64,000 nucleotides of DNA, taken from contig CALWIK010000002.1 in the NCBI GenBank assembly GCA_944380725.1, positions 1-64,000 on the forward strand. Direction: 5' to 3'. The DNA is from an uncultured Clostridia bacterium (lineage in GTDB: Bacteria; Bacillota; Clostridia; Oscillospirales; Acutalibacteraceae). The notes under the pieces were generated by a model. The model made no database searches, was not told the origin of the DNA, and was given only the letters and a program-made list of their open reading frames with translations. Shown here piece by piece: positions 61,883-64,000 of this stretch (positions within the stretch are counted from its first letter, which is position 1; every line of letters begins with the position of its first letter). The translations under genes were made by a program, and so were the position numbers.

Positions 61883-62737
61883 ATGGTTAAAATAATAAAT
61901 GGTAAAGAAATTTCTAATAGTCTTATTGAAAAATTTAAAAAAAATGTTGATAATTTAAAATCCGAGTATAATATTTGCCCAGCATTAGCTGTAATTATAG
62001 TCGGAGATAACCCCGCTTCAAAAGTTTATGTGAATAATAAAAAGAAAGTTTGCGAAAAAATCGGCATAAAATCTTACGAATTTACGTTACCAACTAATAC
62101 TACTGAATCTGAGCTTTTAAAATTAATCTATGGTTTAAATAGAAGAGAAGATATAAATGGAATCTTAGTTCAGTTGCCTCTTCCCTCTCACATAAATGAA
62201 AAAAAAATTATAGAAAATATTAATCCTATAAAAGATGTTGATGCATTTAATGAGATAAATATTGGAAAAATCATGACTGGTAATTTTAACTTTTTGCCTT
62301 GTACTCCTGCCGGCATTGTATATTTGCTTAAAGAATCTAACATAAAAATTGAAGGAAAACACTGTGTTATTATTGGCAGAAGTAATATCGTTGGCAAGCC
62401 TTTAGCTATGCTTATGTTACACAATGATGCTACTGTTACGATTTGCCATAGCAAGACTAAAAATCTAAAAGAAATTTGTAAAACTGCTGATATTTTAATT
62501 GCTGCAATTGGTAAGCCAGCATTTATTTCGTGCGATGTAATAAAACCTGGCGCTGTTGTTGTTGATGTGGGAATAAATCGCGATATAAATGGTCATATAT
62601 GTGGTGATGTAGACTTTGAAAAGGTAAAAGATATTGCATCTTTTATTACTCCTGTTCCAGGCGGAGTTGGCCCTATGACAATCGCTATGCTTATGAAAAA
62701 TACTATTACTGCTACTTTATTACAAAAAAACATATAA
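61883..62737 (+). CDS. folD: Bifunctional methylenetetrahydrofolate dehydrogenase/cyclohydrolase FolD
   Basis: Interconverts methylene- and formyl-tetrahydrofolate in one-carbon metabolism. The 284 residues have NPASKVYVNNKKKVCEKIG with the catalytic Lys/Tyr, GILVQLPLP, GRSNIVGKP (dinucleotide site), and PVPGGVGPMTIAML. I chose ATG 61883 with AAGGAG upstream; a longer frame starts inside recG. Confidence 0.97.
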   Translation: MVKIINGKEISNSLIEKFKKNVDNLKSEYNICPALAVIIVGDNPASKVYVNNKKKVCEKIGIKSYEFTLPTNTTESELLKLIYGLNRREDINGILVQLPLPSHINEKKIIENINPIKDVDAFNEINIGKIMTGNFNFLPCTPAGIVYLLKESNIKIEGKHCVIIGRSNIVGKPLAMLMLHNDATVTICHSKTKNLKEICKTADILIAAIGKPAFISCDVIKPGAVVVDVGINRDINGHICGDVDFEKVKDIASFITPVPGGVGPMTIAMLMKNTITATLLQKNI

Positions 62738-62770
62738 ATTTTATTTTTTATTTTTAAAAGGAGTGTTTTT

Positions 62771-64000
62771 ATGGATATTTCTCAAAATGATATTGGGAGA
62801 TTAAAATTATTATCCGAAAAATATTGCAATGTACAATCTGCAGCAACGGAACTTATAAACCTTCAGGCAATCACAAACCTTCCTAAGGGAACAGAGCACT
62901 TTATTTCGGATTTGCATGGCGAATTTGAAACCTTTTATCATATTAGCAATAATGCTTCGGGAGCTATTAGAGAAAAAATAGATCGTTTGTTTGAGTCTGA
63001 ACTGAATGATGAAGAGCGTGCTAAACTTTCTACTCTTATATATTATCCTGTAGAAAAATTGAATGAACTGACCATAATGGAGGTTAATACTAAAGAATGG
63101 TACACTGACACAATAAATAGATTGATTAAAATTTGCCGTCTCGTTGGCTCAAAATATACTAAAAGCAAAGTCCGAAAGGCTTTACCACCCGACTTTGCTT
63201 ATATAATTGAAGAACTTTTATACAGTAGCTGCGAAATTCATAACAAGTCGTATTACTATGCCAATATCGTCGATACTATAATAGAAATTGGCCGTGCGGA
63301 CGCTGTTATTGTAGCAATTTGTAACACTATAAAAAAATTAATCGTTGATCATATGCATATTGTTGGAGATATTTTTGATCGTGGCCCTCGAGCCGATATC
63401 GTTCTTGATTCTATTTTAAAACATCATTCTATAGATATCCAGTGGGGAAATCATGATATAATTTGGATGGGCGCAGCTTGTGGCAACACAACTTGTATTG
63501 CAGTTGCGCTCTGTAATTCTATTAACTATAATAATCTGGAATTTATTGAAGAAGGTTATGGAATTAATTTGAGACCTTTGGCTGTTTTTGCTGCTAAGGT
63601 TTATAAAAATACTAACATTTCTTGTTTTAAAACTAAAAATATAAACTCCGATAGTACATGTAGTTTTATTGGCTCTGATTTAACTGCTAAAATGTTTAAA
63701 GCTATGTCTATAATACGATTTAAGCTTGAAGGGCAAACTATTAAACGTAACCCTGATTTTAATATGTCTGACCGATTGCTTTTAGATAAAATCGATTATG
63801 AAAATAACACTGTAAAAATAGGTGATGTAGATTATTTATTAAAAGATACAGACTTTCCTACTGTTGACAAGACTGAACCTTATAAGCTAACTTCAGAAGA
63901 AAATGAATTGATTTTGCAATTGCAGTCTGCTTTTTTACATAACGAAAAACTTCAGCGACATATAAAATTTTTATACACCCATGGAAACATTTATAAATGC
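62771..64000 (+). CDS. fbp: Class III fructose-1,6-bisphosphatase (partial, runs off the window)
   Basis: Gluconeogenic phosphatase of the Firmicutes type. The first 410 codons are present, out of about 640-670 in the family. The metallophosphatase motifs are visible: ISDLHGEFE, GDIFDRGPR, and WGNHD. AAAAGGAG precedes the ATG. The frame is open to the last base, so the 3' end lies beyond the window. Confidence 0.95.
   Translation, partial: MDISQNDIGRLKLLSEKYCNVQSAATELINLQAITNLPKGTEHFISDLHGEFETFYHISNNASGAIREKIDRLFESELNDEERAKLSTLIYYPVEKLNELTIMEVNTKEWYTDTINRLIKICRLVGSKYTKSKVRKALPPDFAYIIEELLYSSCEIHNKSYYYANIVDTIIEIGRADAVIVAICNTIKKLIVDHMHIVGDIFDRGPRADIVLDSILKHHSIDIQWGNHDIIWMGAACGNTTCIAVALCNSINYNNLEFIEEGYGINLRPLAVFAAKVYKNTNISCFKTKNINSDSTCSFIGSDLTAKMFKAMSIIRFKLEGQTIKRNPDFNMSDRLLLDKIDYENNTVKIGDVDYLLKDTDFPTVDKTEPYKLTSEENELILQLQSAFLHNEKLQRHIKFLYTHGNIYKC

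Overview
The window comes from spore-forming, Clostridia-like Firmicutes. Evidence: sporulation genes (yqfC, yqfD, ylbJ, yabP, yabQ, a SpoVB-type flippase), a murE with the DNPR motif of meso-diaminopimelate enzymes, Gram-positive gene orders, strong Shine-Dalgarno sites and frequent TTG starts. No species can be named from the sequence alone. Two very different base compositions are joined. Positions 1 to about 26,660 are GC-rich (hand count 75% G+C in 1021-1080). From about 27,270 to the end the DNA is AT-rich (12% in 36001-36060). The change falls in a five-gene tRNA operon next to a broken integrase. This is either a chimeric assembly or a real but extreme mosaic; it is the most important thing to check.

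GC-rich half, nearly all on the minus strand. Read in the direction of transcription: yqfC-yqfD-phoH-ecsC-like, then ybeY-era-yqzL-recO-mutS2-DUF554, an HPr-like gene with Tyr at position 15, uvrC-rsmD-coaD-coiled-coil gene, then the division and wall cluster mraZ-rsmH-ftsL-PBP-murE-mraY-ftsW-murG-murA-ftsQ. That cluster has a clear promoter and a four-box 10-bp repeat typical of MraZ operators, and it lacks murD and murF. On the plus strand are ylbJ and a small four-cysteine protein.

The stretch 25,721-26,664 holds palindromes, two copies of a hairpin-rich 118-bp tandem repeat, and an integrase remnant ending 88 bp from a tRNA-Cys gene. The tRNA operon (Val-Asp-Phe-Gly-Cys, minus strand) has its own promoter at 27,320-27,348 and terminator at 26,713-26,745.

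AT-rich half: radC-uvrB-uvrA; an RluA-type pseudouridine synthase; an eight-gene surface polysaccharide cluster with CDP-ribitol genes (tarI, tarJ) overlapping a licD-type transferase; hpf; the conserved spore and division run spoVB-like, hup, rqcP, yabP, yabQ, divIC, yabR; a lipoprotein; dnaE-pfkA; a zinc uptake locus (zur-znuACB) with a Fur-family operator overlapping its promoter; a fakA-like gene, recG, folD, and the start of a class III fructose-1,6-bisphosphatase cut off by the window end. Products on the two sides complement each other (for example uvrC versus uvrA and uvrB); no core family was seen twice.
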